Shown piece by piece: positions 19,296 to 28,394 of a DNA stretch of 64,000 nucleotides. Positions within the stretch are counted from its first letter, which is position 1, and each line of letters begins with the position of its first letter. Made by a program: the position numbers and the translations under genes. Origin of the DNA: Neptunomonas japonica JAMM 1380 (GTDB lineage: Bacteria > Pseudomonadota > Gammaproteobacteria > Pseudomonadales > Balneatricaceae). The stretch lies in the NCBI RefSeq assembly GCF_016592555.1, contig NZ_AP014546.1, forward strand, positions 2,738,501-2,802,500, in the 5' to 3' direction. A model generated the notes under the pieces. That model searched no databases. It saw only the letters and a program-made list of their open reading frames with translations, and had not been told where the DNA came from.

Positions 19296-19335
19296 TAAAT
19301 GTTTGAAGTTGTTCTCAAATGTAATTAGATGTAAC
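19296..19335 (-). promoter_or_regulatory. Porin promoter with the same decameric direct repeat as qhp
   Basis: The plus strand shows ATGTAAT (19319-19325) and ATGTAAC (19329-19335), 10 bp apart. On the minus strand TTACAT (19324-19319) can serve as the -35 and CATTTA (19301-19296) as the -10, with a 17-bp spacer. Geometry is identical to the qhpA promoter, and flanking bases (GGCAG versus AGCAG) are also similar. This suggests control by the TorR-like regulator. Confidence 0.7.
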
Positions 19336-19377
19336 AGGCAGACGTATTAGGCCTCACATTCTCTTAACTTACGGTAA

Positions 19378-19497
19378 ATGATTGCTCAGCCTTTTGATGA
19401 CATTGAAGAAGTAATTAAAGCAGCTAACGATTCGCCCTATGGACTAGGTGCGAGTGTCTGCTCAATTAACCTGCCATTAGCCTTAATACATATTTAA
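19378..19497 (+). pseudogene. Aldehyde dehydrogenase C-terminal remnant
   Basis: A short open frame reads MIAQPFDDIEEVIKAANDSP then YGLGASV. This matches the conserved ALDH segment (QPFDDIEEVI..AN.S.YGLGAGVW) near the family's C-terminal third, and then loses similarity and stops. No other ALDH sequence is visible on either side. It is a decayed fragment, on the strand opposite to the intact ALDH gene nearby. Confidence 0.7.
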
Positions 19498-19512
19498 AAC
19501 TAATAACACTAT

Positions 19513-19530
19513 AGGGGCCGACATGCCCCT
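19513..19530 (-). terminator. Possible weak terminator after glcF
   Basis: AGGGGC (19513-19518) and GCCCCT (19525-19530) form a six-bp GC-rich stem just past the glcF stop. No clear T-run follows on the minus strand, so the call is tentative. Confidence 0.4.
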
Positions 19531-19570
19531 GTACTGATACTTGAAATTCCCTTTAGTTCCTCAAAGTCTT

Positions 19571-20788
19571 TTAGCGATCCAGCAACTCAATCCAGTGTTG
19601 CACTGGCACTTTGGATTTTGACTCTAAGTGCAATTGACAACCTACATTTGAGGTTACGATAAGACTTGGCTGCTCTCCTGTTAGCGCATCTAACTTATTG
19701 CTTAACAATTTTTGGCTCATTTCAGGCTGTAAGATTGAATAAGTTCCCGCCGAACCACAGCACAGGTGTTTGTCTTTGGTGCGAGCCAGCTCAATACCTG
19801 CCTGCTGAAGAATACTCTCAACTACACCACCTTGCTGCATGGCATGTTGCAACGTACAAGGGCAATGCACTGCTACTTTTTCTGAAGACTTATCTGCTCT
19901 AAAAAAAAGCTGAGTGAGGTCTTCAGCTTGCAATACTTCGCTAATATCCTTAGTCAATTCACTAATTTTTGCTGCTTTATCGGCATATCCAGCATCATGC
20001 CTTAGCGCATAACCGTAATCTTGCAGCATCGCTCCGCAGCCAGATGCCGTCATCACGATAGCTTCAACGCCGCCCTCTACTGCGGGCCACCAGGCATCAA
20101 TATTACGCCGCATAAAATCTAAACCTTCATCATGCGCACCAAGGTGATAACTTACCGCACCACAACAACCCGCTTTAGGCTCCTCTATCAGTGTAATGCC
20201 CAATTTATCGAGAACACGCGCGGTGGATATATTGGTATTTGGAGTTGTGCTGGGTTGCGCACAGCCTGCTAATGCCAGCATTACTCGGGCGTGGCGCTTC
20301 AAAGGCCAAGGGCTATTAACCTCTCGCTTAGGCGGCATTTTGGTTTTAATAGCTTCGGGCAGGATTGGTCGAAGAACCTGCCCTACTTTTAGTAATGGCC
20401 CAAATCGTTGTGAGTAAGGCAATACTTGGCGAAGTGCCCAACGCATGAGTTTTTGATTAAACGGACGCTCGAGCTTTTTTTCGATTTCTGCACGTCCAAA
20501 ATCAATCAGTCGTCCATATTGAACACCTGAAGGACAGGTTGTTTCACAACTACGACACGTTAAGCAGCGGTCTAAGTGGGTGCGGGTTTTTTCAGTAACC
20601 TCGCCACCTTCAAGCAGTTGTTTGATCAGATAAATACGTCCACGCGGGCCATCCCTCTCATCATTGAGTTCTTGGTAAGTCGGGCAGGTCGCATTGCAAA
20701 AGCCGCAGTGCACACAACTTCTGAGAATCTTTTCAGCGTCTTGTCCCTGCGGGAAATCTTGGTAATGTGGAATTAGGTCCGTTTTCAT
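19571..20788 (-). CDS. glcF: Glycolate oxidase iron-sulfur subunit GlcF
   Basis: This 405-residue protein has two N-terminal 4Fe-4S motifs (CVHCGFCNATCPTY and CLTCRSCETTCPSGV) and two C-terminal cysteine-rich CCG domains (KAGCCGAVSYHLG and HLCCGSAGTYS). This is the GlcF layout. It passes electrons from the GlcD flavin to the respiratory chain at the inner membrane. It is the third gene of a glcDEF operon, starting 11 bp after glcE. Confidence 0.95.
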   Translation of the reverse strand: MKTDLIPHYQDFPQGQDAEKILRSCVHCGFCNATCPTYQELNDERDGPRGRIYLIKQLLEGGEVTEKTRTHLDRCLTCRSCETTCPSGVQYGRLIDFGRAEIEKKLERPFNQKLMRWALRQVLPYSQRFGPLLKVGQVLRPILPEAIKTKMPPKREVNSPWPLKRHARVMLALAGCAQPSTTPNTNISTARVLDKLGITLIEEPKAGCCGAVSYHLGAHDEGLDFMRRNIDAWWPAVEGGVEAIVMTASGCGAMLQDYGYALRHDAGYADKAAKISELTKDISEVLQAEDLTQLFFRADKSSEKVAVHCPCTLQHAMQQGGVVESILQQAGIELARTKDKHLCCGSAGTYSILQPEMSQKLLSNKLDALTGEQPSLIVTSNVGCQLHLESKSKVPVQHWIELLDR

Positions 20789-20799
20789 AAAAGCCTGCT

Positions 20800-21885
20800 C
20801 TACATCCAGTGATACAAACGTCCGGGATTAAAAATACCATCAGGGTCAAACGATGCTTTAATCCGTTTCTGGATTACCTGAAGAGCGTCTGGTGTCGTAT
20901 GCATCACTTCAGCGCAGCGGTCTCCACCTGCATAAACACTGACTTGACCTCCGGCACTTGCTGCTAATGACTCCATATACAGTTTATCTTGCTCACCAGA
21001 GAACCAGCGCTGTGATCCACCCCAATCAATGATGGAATACTCATCAAGCGATGGAATACTGGCTGCTGAATTAACAGAAAAACGCCATAACGGCATATCA
21101 GCATGTTTTGTAGAAGCATCCTTATCAAAAAACGATAACTCTTGCTGACCTAGTTGCCGCCAAAACTCATCAGCCTGCATCTGCTCTAACTCAGTACCTT
21201 TCCACTCTTTTACAGTGGCCTCGACCGCTGAAAGCGCACCGGATAAACGTACATGCAAACGCCCCTTTAACCAGCAGGCAGCAGACAGTGGTTTAGGGCG
21301 TGCGGCAAGTTGATTCATAAAGCTGATAGCATCCCTCGCATCCATATCCCAGACTACGGTGCGACTTACCGCCGGTTTTGGCAGTACTTTTAAGCTGACT
21401 TCAGTAATAACACCTAGCGAGCCCATCGCACCAGCTTGTAAGCGTGAGACATCATAACCGGCTACATTTTTCATCACTTGGCCACCAAATTTTAAATGCT
21501 CTCCTAGACCATTAATTAAGCGAACACCTAATACATGATCGCGTACTGAACCCGCCCAAGGTCGTCCCGGACCTGATTGATTACAGGCCAAGGTACCACC
21601 TATCGTCGCTTTACCCGAAAAACCTGGCGGCTCAAACGCCAACATTTGGTTGCTCTCAGCTAGCGCCGCTTCTATCTCTGTTAATGGTGTTCCTGCTCTG
21701 GCAGTTAGTACTAGTTCGACAGGCTGGTAATTCACGATCCCACTATGCCCGGAGACATCCAGCCGCTCACCAATCACCTTGCGGCCCATAAATGATTTAC
21801 TGCCACCACCCATTATATTCAGCGCCTGCTTATCATTACGGGCAGCAAGGACCTGCTGTTGTAACTCAGTAGAAATATCATCCAT
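20800..21885 (-). CDS. glcE: Glycolate oxidase FAD-binding subunit GlcE
   Basis: This 361-residue protein has an FAD-binding PCMH-type domain (GGGSKSFMGRKV near the N-terminus, PGFSGKATIGGTLACNQSGPGRPW, GVRLINGLGEHLKFGGQVMKNVAGYD). It is shorter than GlcD, as usual for GlcE, and works with GlcD and GlcF to oxidise glycolate to glyoxylate. The start codon overlaps the end of glcD by eight bases, indicating translational coupling. Confidence 0.94.
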   Translation of the reverse strand: MDDISTELQQQVLAARNDKQALNIMGGGSKSFMGRKVIGERLDVSGHSGIVNYQPVELVLTARAGTPLTEIEAALAESNQMLAFEPPGFSGKATIGGTLACNQSGPGRPWAGSVRDHVLGVRLINGLGEHLKFGGQVMKNVAGYDVSRLQAGAMGSLGVITEVSLKVLPKPAVSRTVVWDMDARDAISFMNQLAARPKPLSAACWLKGRLHVRLSGALSAVEATVKEWKGTELEQMQADEFWRQLGQQELSFFDKDASTKHADMPLWRFSVNSAASIPSLDEYSIIDWGGSQRWFSGEQDKLYMESLAASAGGQVSVYAGGDRCAEVMHTTPDALQVIQKRIKASFDPDGIFNPGRLYHWM

Positions 21886-23350
21886 GAGCAGTGCCCTCCT
21901 TCTTGTTATTCATTTCCTTAGGCTCAATCGAGCGGTATTCTTGGCAGCGACGTAAGGTAGGTATCCCCTTGCCTGGGTTCAATGTACCCACAGGATCAAA
22001 AGCATCTTTAATAGCGTTGAATTGAAGTAACTCTAGCTCAGTAAATTGCACCGACATCTGGCGTATTTTCTCGATACCAACACCATGCTCACCGGTAATA
22101 CAGCCACCGACGGCAACACAGAGCTCGAGTATCTTGCCACCGAACTCTTCAGTCTTTTCAAACTCACCGGGAATGTTTGCATCAAACAAAATTAACGGGT
22201 GCAAATTGCCATCACCAGCATGAAAGACATTCGCTACACGTAATTGATAGTGCTCAGATAAGCGCTGCATCTGGGTTAATACGTGTGCTAATTGGCCACG
22301 TGGAATCGTGCCATCCATACAATAATAATCAGGAGAAATACGCCCAACCGCCGGAAAAGCTGATTTTCGGCCTTTCCATAAAAGGGCACGTTCAGCTTCT
22401 GTTTGTGACGTTCTAACAGAGGTTGCGCCAAAGGAGTGGAACAGTTTTTCAACTTGCTCAATATGCTCTTGGACCTCTTCTGCGGTGCCATCAACTTCAC
22501 ATAGTAATAACGCTTTAGCCTCTTTGGGGTAACCTGCTTTAGCAAAACCCTCTGCGGCTGAAATCGCATAAGCATCCATCATCTCTAACCCGGCAGGGAT
22601 AATACCGCTGGCAATAATGCCACCGACTGAATCACCTGCTTGCTGGACGTTATCAAACCCTGCCATCACCACGCGGGCTTTTTCAGGTATGGGCAATAAC
22701 TTAACTTGAATCTCGGTAATCACACCGAGTAAACCTTCGGAACCATTAATCAGTGCTAACAAGTCTAAGCCACAGCTATCGAGCCCATCGCTACCTAATG
22801 TGACCTTCTCACCCTCTACGGTAAGCATTTCTACACTCAGAACATTGTGTACCGTAAGGCCATATTTAAGGCAATGCACGCCGCCTGAATTTTCAGCAAC
22901 ATTGCCACCAATCGTACACGCAATTTGGGAAGAAGGATCAGGCCCGTAATACAAACCATATTCAGCCGCTGCCTCACTAATAGCTAAATTACGCACACCA
23001 GGCTGTAATCTAGCCGTGCGTGTTTGCGGGTTAATCTCGATAATGTTCTTAAACTTAGCTAACGAGAGGACAACCCCCTCAGTATTTGGCATTGCGCCAG
23101 CACACAGGCCAGTACCTGCACCGCGCGCAACCACAGGAACAGCGTATCTATGGCAAATACGTAGTGTTTCTTGCACCTGCGCTACTGTTTCTGGTAATAC
23201 AACAATCAGTGGCATCTCACAATACATCGACAAGCCATCACACTCATAAGGCTTGAGTGTTTCTTCATCAACAATGACATTTTGAGGTGCAATAAAGCCA
23301 CAAAATAACTGATACAACTCATCTTTACTCAGCTTGTTTGTCATACTCAT
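21878..23350 (-). CDS. glcD: Glycolate oxidase catalytic subunit GlcD
   Basis: This 490-residue flavoprotein has the FAD-linked oxidase fold: VVARGAGTGLCAGAMP, GPDPSSQIACTIGGNVAENSG, and the C-terminal histidine/aspartate region VANVFHAGDGNLHPL and TGEHGVG. It oxidises glycolate (or D-lactate) to glyoxylate. Glycolate is a common algal exudate, in keeping with a marine host. No glcC regulator, glcB or glycolate permease is adjacent. Confidence 0.95.
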   Translation of the reverse strand: MSMTNKLSKDELYQLFCGFIAPQNVIVDEETLKPYECDGLSMYCEMPLIVVLPETVAQVQETLRICHRYAVPVVARGAGTGLCAGAMPNTEGVVLSLAKFKNIIEINPQTRTARLQPGVRNLAISEAAAEYGLYYGPDPSSQIACTIGGNVAENSGGVHCLKYGLTVHNVLSVEMLTVEGEKVTLGSDGLDSCGLDLLALINGSEGLLGVITEIQVKLLPIPEKARVVMAGFDNVQQAGDSVGGIIASGIIPAGLEMMDAYAISAAEGFAKAGYPKEAKALLLCEVDGTAEEVQEHIEQVEKLFHSFGATSVRTSQTEAERALLWKGRKSAFPAVGRISPDYYCMDGTIPRGQLAHVLTQMQRLSEHYQLRVANVFHAGDGNLHPLILFDANIPGEFEKTEEFGGKILELCVAVGGCITGEHGVGIEKIRQMSVQFTELELLQFNAIKDAFDPVGTLNPGKGIPTLRRCQEYRSIEPKEMNNKKEGTAHG

Positions 23351-23580
23351 CTAACAGCTCCGGCATCTGTGTAGTACTACATATACACCATAAACGATTG
23401 GCTTTTACTAAATCTTATAACGTGATGGAGCTCGATGGCATTTTATTTTAGGGGATGAGAGCGTCATCTTTAGCTATGAAGCAAAAATCGAAAGCAAACA
23501 ATAGCTTCTCAATAAAGCAGGCATTAACTGTGCTAGGCTTTAGCATTATTAAAAATAAAAATTGATACAGGCTTGATGAG

Positions 23581-23973
23581 TTGAACAAAATAACCCGTGT
23601 TGGAGTAAAAAAAGGCTTAATGATTGGCTGCGGTTGGTTTTTTATCGCGCTAGGTGCCATCGGCGTTGTCTTGCCTATTTTACCCACTACACCATTTCTT
23701 ATCTTAGCGCTTGGCTGCTTTGCCAAAAGCTCGCCGCGCTTTCATCAGATGTTATTGAATAACCGTTGGTTTGGCCCTGCGTTAAAAGAGTGGGAATCCA
23801 CTCATCGGATGTCGCGCCAAACCAAAAAACGTTCCACGCTCATGATTATTGCTACTTTTTCAATATCGATACTTATATTGTCTGACCGTCCTTATTTACA
23901 GCTGATGTTGGTGAGCTGTGCCAGCATATTATTATTCTTTCTATGGCGTATTAAAGAAGCCCCCCCCTCATAA
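23581..23973 (+). CDS. YbaN/DUF454-family inner-membrane protein
   Basis: This 130-residue membrane protein has the family signature GAIGVVLPILPTTPFLILALGCFAKSSPRFH and hydrophobic segments near residues 14-45 and about 84-120. The function of the family is unknown. The only in-frame start giving the basic N-terminus (MNKITRVGVKK) is a TTG; the alternative is an internal ATG 13 codons later. It is monocistronic and convergent with the next gene. Confidence 0.8.
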   Translation: MNKITRVGVKKGLMIGCGWFFIALGAIGVVLPILPTTPFLILALGCFAKSSPRFHQMLLNNRWFGPALKEWESTHRMSRQTKKRSTLMIIATFSISILILSDRPYLQLMLVSCASILLFFLWRIKEAPPS

Positions 23974-23990
23974 CTCACACCTAGCCAACA

Positions 23991-24434
23991 CTACAGCCGT
24001 TGCCACCAAGGGATCTCTTTTCGTAACATCACGCTCTTGCTTAAGGTATCAAATAACTCATTCATATGCTGATAGTACTCAAACTTAACGCCATCGTTTT
24101 CACTCATTAGCACAAAAACAGTAATCGCCTTAGCACGCTTTTTATATAGCATGATCTTAAAGTCATCTAGCTGATACTCTGTATCACCCTGTTTAGTTGT
24201 AATAGTGAGTGTATCTTTATTAAGGGTTAGCTGCGTATAGCTAAACTCATCGAAACCTTTCTTAACACTCGGAAGCCTAATAATTAAAACCGCGACAAAA
24301 AAAGTTATGGCTACGGTGCTGGTTAATATATTTTCGATAACAGTAACCACTAGAATTAAACCTAGCCCCAACGCCATTTCTAAACGTTTACCTAAATAGC
24401 GAAATACTGCGGTACGACTACGCTGGAAAACCAT
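23991..24434 (-). CDS. Uncharacterised membrane protein
   Basis: I do not recognise this 147-residue protein. It has a basic N-terminus, one or two hydrophobic segments (about residues 20-52) and a soluble C-terminal part with beta-rich character (LTLNKDTLTITTKQGDTEYQLDDF), reminiscent of YcxB-like or PH-like membrane proteins. No catalytic motif is seen. It is convergent with the YbaN-like gene. Confidence 0.65.
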   Translation of the reverse strand: MVFQRSRTAVFRYLGKRLEMALGLGLILVVTVIENILTSTVAITFFVAVLIIRLPSVKKGFDEFSYTQLTLNKDTLTITTKQGDTEYQLDDFKIMLYKKRAKAITVFVLMSENDGVKFEYYQHMNELFDTLSKSVMLRKEIPWWQRL

Positions 24435-24624
24435 AATGAACCCTCAAAAAATCTTCACTACAGATTACTACCTCGATAATTTTAAAAAAGTACCAAAAAG
24501 CTTATAAATAACAACCAACTCTCACATTAAAACTGGCGAGCTTATTTATATCCATCAAAAGTAAAATACCTCCTGTTAAAAAAGCTTTATGCCTTAGATG
24601 CCTTACTGGTTAGTGACTCGCTTC

Positions 24625-25023
24625 TCAATCAGGCCTCCCCTCTATATATTGCGCCCCCCCCTCGGGAACCTTTTCCCATGATGCTTTTGATCCGACATAA
24701 ATATGCATGCCAAGCTCAATGTCTGGGTCACCATTAACACAACCTAACGTAACACCGTGAACTTCACCGTTATAGATTCCGCAGATAGTAGAGCCACATA
24801 CTTTGCAAAACTGCAGGCCAAAACCATGTTGACCAACATAGGAAGTCAGGAGTTCTTTTCCAGACATCCAGCTGAACTGGCTAGGTTCTACTAGCGCATA
24901 CGCAGACGCTTGTGAGCTAAACGCTTTTCTACACCTAGAGCAATGGCAAGATCGTGCATCGCGTAGCTTTCCATTAATTTGATACTTTACTTCACCACAA
25001 AAGCACTCACCTGTAATCGACAA
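24625..25023 (-). CDS. GFA/CENP-V family zinc protein
   Basis: This 132-residue protein has the GFA fold: CFCGEVKYQI, SCHCSRCRKAFSS and CKVCGSTICG provide the paired zinc-binding cysteines. Members are annotated as glutathione-dependent formaldehyde-activating or S-(hydroxymethyl)glutathione-related, but most lack a tested activity. It is a single gene with an AGG-containing ribosome binding site (CTAGGAGGTC on the minus strand). Confidence 0.85.
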   Translation of the reverse strand: MSITGECFCGEVKYQINGKLRDARSCHCSRCRKAFSSQASAYALVEPSQFSWMSGKELLTSYVGQHGFGLQFCKVCGSTICGIYNGEVHGVTLGCVNGDPDIELGMHIYVGSKASWEKVPEGGAQYIEGRPD

Positions 25024-25401
25024 AAAGACCTCCTAGGTGCTTAATCCACTCATTACAAAGACGTACGGGGTAGCAAATTTTGAATATCTACCATAGCACT
25101 CACATACACCATTGTGGAGTCGATCCAGCTTCTCAGCGCTTTTTCTAACACCAGCATTAAAAAGTGAACTTGCTCTTGTACCAAGCCCTACAATAGCTAA
25201 AACATGAACCCCGTTGATTACAATCTTGATGGACTCTGTTTATCCGCTCACTTAAATCTATGACAACCGATGACACTCTTGGCCTAAAGACCACTGCTAG
25301 GCCATAAAAAAGGCACCAAAGTACCATGTTGACTGATGTATCAGCAGCTTATGTTGGTATAGGGCTTTACCACATCTACTATTTGAAATAATGAGTGCCT
25401 A
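25024..25401. other. Intergenic region with an inverted repeat
   Basis: This 378-bp gap has no convincing gene. On the minus strand an open stretch of about 65 codons ends at the stop near 25033, but it has no good start and no family likeness. TGGCCTA (25280-25286) and TAGGCCA (25298-25304) form an inverted repeat without a proper T-run. Confidence 0.5.
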
Positions 25402-26397
25402 ATGCAAACCTTCTTATCACTTTTCTTTTCGAGCTTATTGTTCTTATTCTCTGCTCAGCTAAGCGCTCAAGAAGACCTGCAAACCCAACTACCCAAACTG
25501 AAAGTTACCGTTATTGCATGGGGAACCGTTAACTGGGAACTGCAGCACATTAAACAAAGGCAGCTTGATCATAAAAATGGCTACGATTTAGTGATCGACC
25601 GTGTCGCAAGCTTATCGGCTGCACGCATTGCGATTACAGCGGACAATACAGATTTTATCGTCTCGGATTGGCTTTGGGCTTCTGAACGCAACCACAAGGG
25701 AGCCAATCTACGCTTTATACCTTTTTCAAAACAAGTTGGTAGCATTATCGCATCGCCAGGCAACAGTATTAGTAGTTATGCTAGCTTAAAAGGCAAACGG
25801 ATAGGCGTTGCAGGAGGCCCTATGAATAAGGGCTGGGCTCTGATGCGCGCAGCAGCAAATAAAGAAGGAATTGACCTTAAAAATGAGGCGAAAATCCAGT
25901 TCGGAGCCCCGCCTTTATTAACCCAAGCCATAAAAAATGGTCAGATCGATATACTAGCCACCTTTTGGCATTACGGTGCCCGTCTTGAAGCAGAGGGATA
26001 TAAAAAACTCTATAGCCTTAAAACTATCATGCGAGACCTTGGCCTAAAAAGTAATGTGCCAATGCTAGGCTATTTATATAAAGCTAAGTTGGGAGATCAA
26101 CACCCACACCTTGTTGCAGCCTTCTATAAATCTATTAATGAAGCTAAAGCACAACTAGCCGTAGACGATACTGCTTGGCAAGCATTACGTCCATTTATGA
26201 AATCTGAAAACAATAAAATCTATCACGCCCTGATAACAGGTTACAGATCTGGCATCCCTGATGAGTTTAGTCAGCAGCACATAGAAGATGCAGCTAACTT
26301 CTACACAATCATTGATGACCTTAAACCTTACCCAACAGGCTTGCAGCTTAACCCTGAACTTTTTCATAATGCACTCTTTGATAAAGGTAGCAGATGA
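25402..26397 (+). CDS. NitT/TauT-type ABC transporter substrate-binding protein
   Basis: This 331-residue protein has a signal peptide (LFLFSAQLSAQ) and the SsuA/TauA-like pattern: early substrate segment VIAWGTVNW, LKGKRIGVAGGP, and FGAPPLLTQAIKNGQIDILATFWH. It delivers a small molecule to the permease encoded next. Its stop overlaps the permease start by four bases (ATGA). The ligand is not evident; the family covers sulfonates, nitrate, aromatic acids and thiamine precursors. Confidence 0.82.
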   Translation: MQTFLSLFFSSLLFLFSAQLSAQEDLQTQLPKLKVTVIAWGTVNWELQHIKQRQLDHKNGYDLVIDRVASLSAARIAITADNTDFIVSDWLWASERNHKGANLRFIPFSKQVGSIIASPGNSISSYASLKGKRIGVAGGPMNKGWALMRAAANKEGIDLKNEAKIQFGAPPLLTQAIKNGQIDILATFWHYGARLEAEGYKKLYSLKTIMRDLGLKSNVPMLGYLYKAKLGDQHPHLVAAFYKSINEAKAQLAVDDTAWQALRPFMKSENNKIYHALITGYRSGIPDEFSQQHIEDAANFYTIIDDLKPYPTGLQLNPELFHNALFDKGSR

Positions 26398-27155
26398 CAA
26401 TAAGCAAAATGGGCGATCAAGTAATAGCATTTGTTTGCTTGTTATCTCTCTGGTGGGTGGTCTCGACAATTGTATCCAATCCTTTATTACCAACCCCCGC
26501 CGAAGTGTTTTCAGCACTCAGTAAAGAGTGGCATGAACAACGCCTGCTCGAAAGTTTAATAGTTACTCTTAGGCGTGTTCTGATCAGTTTTATTTTTGCT
26601 ATGACCTTAGGTGGTTTGCTTGGCGTATTGATGGGGCGGTTTCGGTTAGTCAACCGTGTGTTAGACCCCTTGCTCATTATATTGCTAAATATTCCCGCGC
26701 TCGTCGTTATTATCCTGCTCTATATTTGGTTCGGCCTTATTGAGGTCGCAGCTGTTACAGCGGTTATTATTAATAAACTACCCAATGTTGCTGTAACTCT
26801 ACGTGAGGGAGGTCGCATGTTTGATCATGAGCTGGAAGAGATGTCGTTAATGTACAGGTTTAGCTTTCGCCAGAAGCTACTGCATTTATGGTGGCCTCAA
26901 TTATTCCCATACATAATGATTGCTACCCGTAGCGGCTTAGCACTAATTTGGAAAATAGTCCTTGTTGTTGAGTTGCTGGGCCGGTCTGATGGGGTAGGTT
27001 TTCAATTACATTTGGCTTTTCAGTTGTTTGATGTAGCCACCATCCTCGCTTATAGTTTTGCTTTTATCCTTGTTGTGCAATTAATTGAGTGGTTCATATT
27101 GCAACCATTAGATCGTAACGCATCTCGTTGGCAAAAAGGGGGTGGCAATGTTTGA
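26394..27155 (+). CDS. ABC transporter permease (NitT/TauT type)
   Basis: This 253-residue integral membrane protein has about six hydrophobic segments. The EAA-type loop is at EGGRMFDHELEEMSLMYRFS, where it contacts the ATPase. It belongs to the binding-protein-dependent importer encoded by the three overlapping genes here. It overlaps its binding-protein gene by four bases and the ATPase start by eight. Confidence 0.87.
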   Translation: MTISKMGDQVIAFVCLLSLWWVVSTIVSNPLLPTPAEVFSALSKEWHEQRLLESLIVTLRRVLISFIFAMTLGGLLGVLMGRFRLVNRVLDPLLIILLNIPALVVIILLYIWFGLIEVAAVTAVIINKLPNVAVTLREGGRMFDHELEEMSLMYRFSFRQKLLHLWWPQLFPYIMIATRSGLALIWKIVLVVELLGRSDGVGFQLHLAFQLFDVATILAYSFAFILVVQLIEWFILQPLDRNASRWQKGGGNV

Positions 27156-27822
27156 ATTTACTGTCGAAGGGCTAGAACTTTCCGATAAGAAAATTCTTGC
27201 TGCACTTAACATAAAGCTTAACCCAGGCGAGACCCACTGCTTGTTAGGCCCCTCGGGTAGCGGCAAAACCTCACTACTTAACGTGATGGCCGGCTTACAA
27301 CAAGAAAGCATAGTGAAAAATGTTAAAGGCGAAAGCCAAAACCTATGGTCACAACGCAAACCCGACATAGGCTATCTTTTTCAGCAACCACGACTTTTGC
27401 CTTGGCGCACTATTACTCAGAACTTACTGTTAGTTGAGCCGAACAAAGAGATTGTAATGCACAGGTTAAGCGAGGTTAGGCTACAAGATTATGCTGACTA
27501 TTACCCCGCTAAAATATCATTAGGTATGGCAAGACGCGTGGCGTTGGCCCGCTGCTTATTACTTAAGCCTGAACTGGTATTAATGGATGAGCCCCTAACC
27601 TCCTTAGATTTACCAACAGCCAGAGAGATGAGAAAGCTAATTAAACGTTTAGTCTGCGGCCATCCAACTCGCAGCATGATCTACGTTACTCATAATCTGG
27701 ATGAAGCGCTTGAACTAGGAGATACGGTATCAGTATTAGGCAATGCGCCTGCTGAAGTTATCTACAGTAATTCAATAAACAGTCTATCTCGTGAGGAACT
27801 TGAGACCTTGCTGAAGCACTAG
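27148..27822 (+). CDS. ABC transporter ATP-binding protein (NitT/TauT type)
   Basis: This ~224-residue ATPase has Walker A GPSGSGKTS, Q-loop FQQPRLLPWRT, a degenerate signature SLGMARRVALAR (SLGM in place of LSGG) and Walker B LVLMDEPLTSLD. It energises the importer. I place the start at the ATG at 27148, which has AAGGGGG about 6-8 bases upstream; a GTG at 27142 is the alternative. Confidence 0.88.
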   Translation: MFEFTVEGLELSDKKILAALNIKLNPGETHCLLGPSGSGKTSLLNVMAGLQQESIVKNVKGESQNLWSQRKPDIGYLFQQPRLLPWRTITQNLLLVEPNKEIVMHRLSEVRLQDYADYYPAKISLGMARRVALARCLLLKPELVLMDEPLTSLDLPTAREMRKLIKRLVCGHPTRSMIYVTHNLDEALELGDTVSVLGNAPAEVIYSNSINSLSREELETLLKH

Positions 27823-27859
27823 CTACACTACACAAATAACCTAACAGTTTTCAGCACGT

Positions 27860-28210
27860 TTACTTCCGCACTGCTGTAACAGTAACTTCAATTAAAACAG
27901 CGCCTTCAAGATGTACACCTAAGCAAGCTCGTTGAGGCCAATGTTCAGGGTTAGTGCCTAACCAATTTATCCACACTGAATCCATTCGTTGTTTATCCGC
28001 CATATTAGCAATATATACTTGAGCTGAAACTATTCTGGTTTTGTCTGAGTTAAGCTCAACTAAATTAGTTTGAATTGTATCTAAAGTAAGCTGCGTCTGT
28101 TGCTCAATACCTACAGAGGTATCCGAGGATGTAGCAACGGTCCAAACTAAATCTTTGTATGCTGATGATTTGCTACGGCCATCATAAATTCCAGTTTTTC
28201 TCTCAATCAT
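27860..28210 (-). CDS. Rid-family (RidA-like) protein
   Basis: This ~116-residue protein has the YjgF/RidA fold signatures: TLDTIQTNLVELNSDKTRIVSAQVYIANM and a final ALIEVTVTAVRK. The family hydrolyses reactive imine/enamine intermediates or has related deaminase roles. The catalytic Arg (…PQRACLGVHLEGA) is present. The ATG at 28210 sits 8 bases from GGAG. It is convergent with the ABC transporter operon. Confidence 0.85.
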   Translation of the reverse strand: MIERKTGIYDGRSKSSAYKDLVWTVATSSDTSVGIEQQTQLTLDTIQTNLVELNSDKTRIVSAQVYIANMADKQRMDSVWINWLGTNPEHWPQRACLGVHLEGAVLIEVTVTAVRK

Positions 28211-28394
28211 CACTGTTACTCCTGTATTGCTGGCTTCCTGTTAAAAATAGTAGAGCGAATTTTCACGGCCGGTGGTAAAAAGCGGATAAAAAAACACGCA
28301 TTAATAGGTGAATAGAGGTGAAGCTAAGTAAGCCCTATTTACAGACTTTAATTTGTAGATCTAGGGCCTACAAGATTAACCTATAACGATTCAT

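Larger units (their letters stand above)
19182..19570. other. Porin-glcF intergenic region
   Basis: This 389-bp gap holds the porin promoter with its direct repeat (19296-19335), the ALDH remnant (19378-19497) and a small hairpin after glcF (19513-19530). I see no further gene. Confidence 0.7.

Noticed and set aside
25030..25230. A minus-strand open stretch of about 65 codons in the gap before the ABC importer
   Set aside because: No suitable start codon or ribosome binding site, and the translated sequence resembles no family that I recognise.
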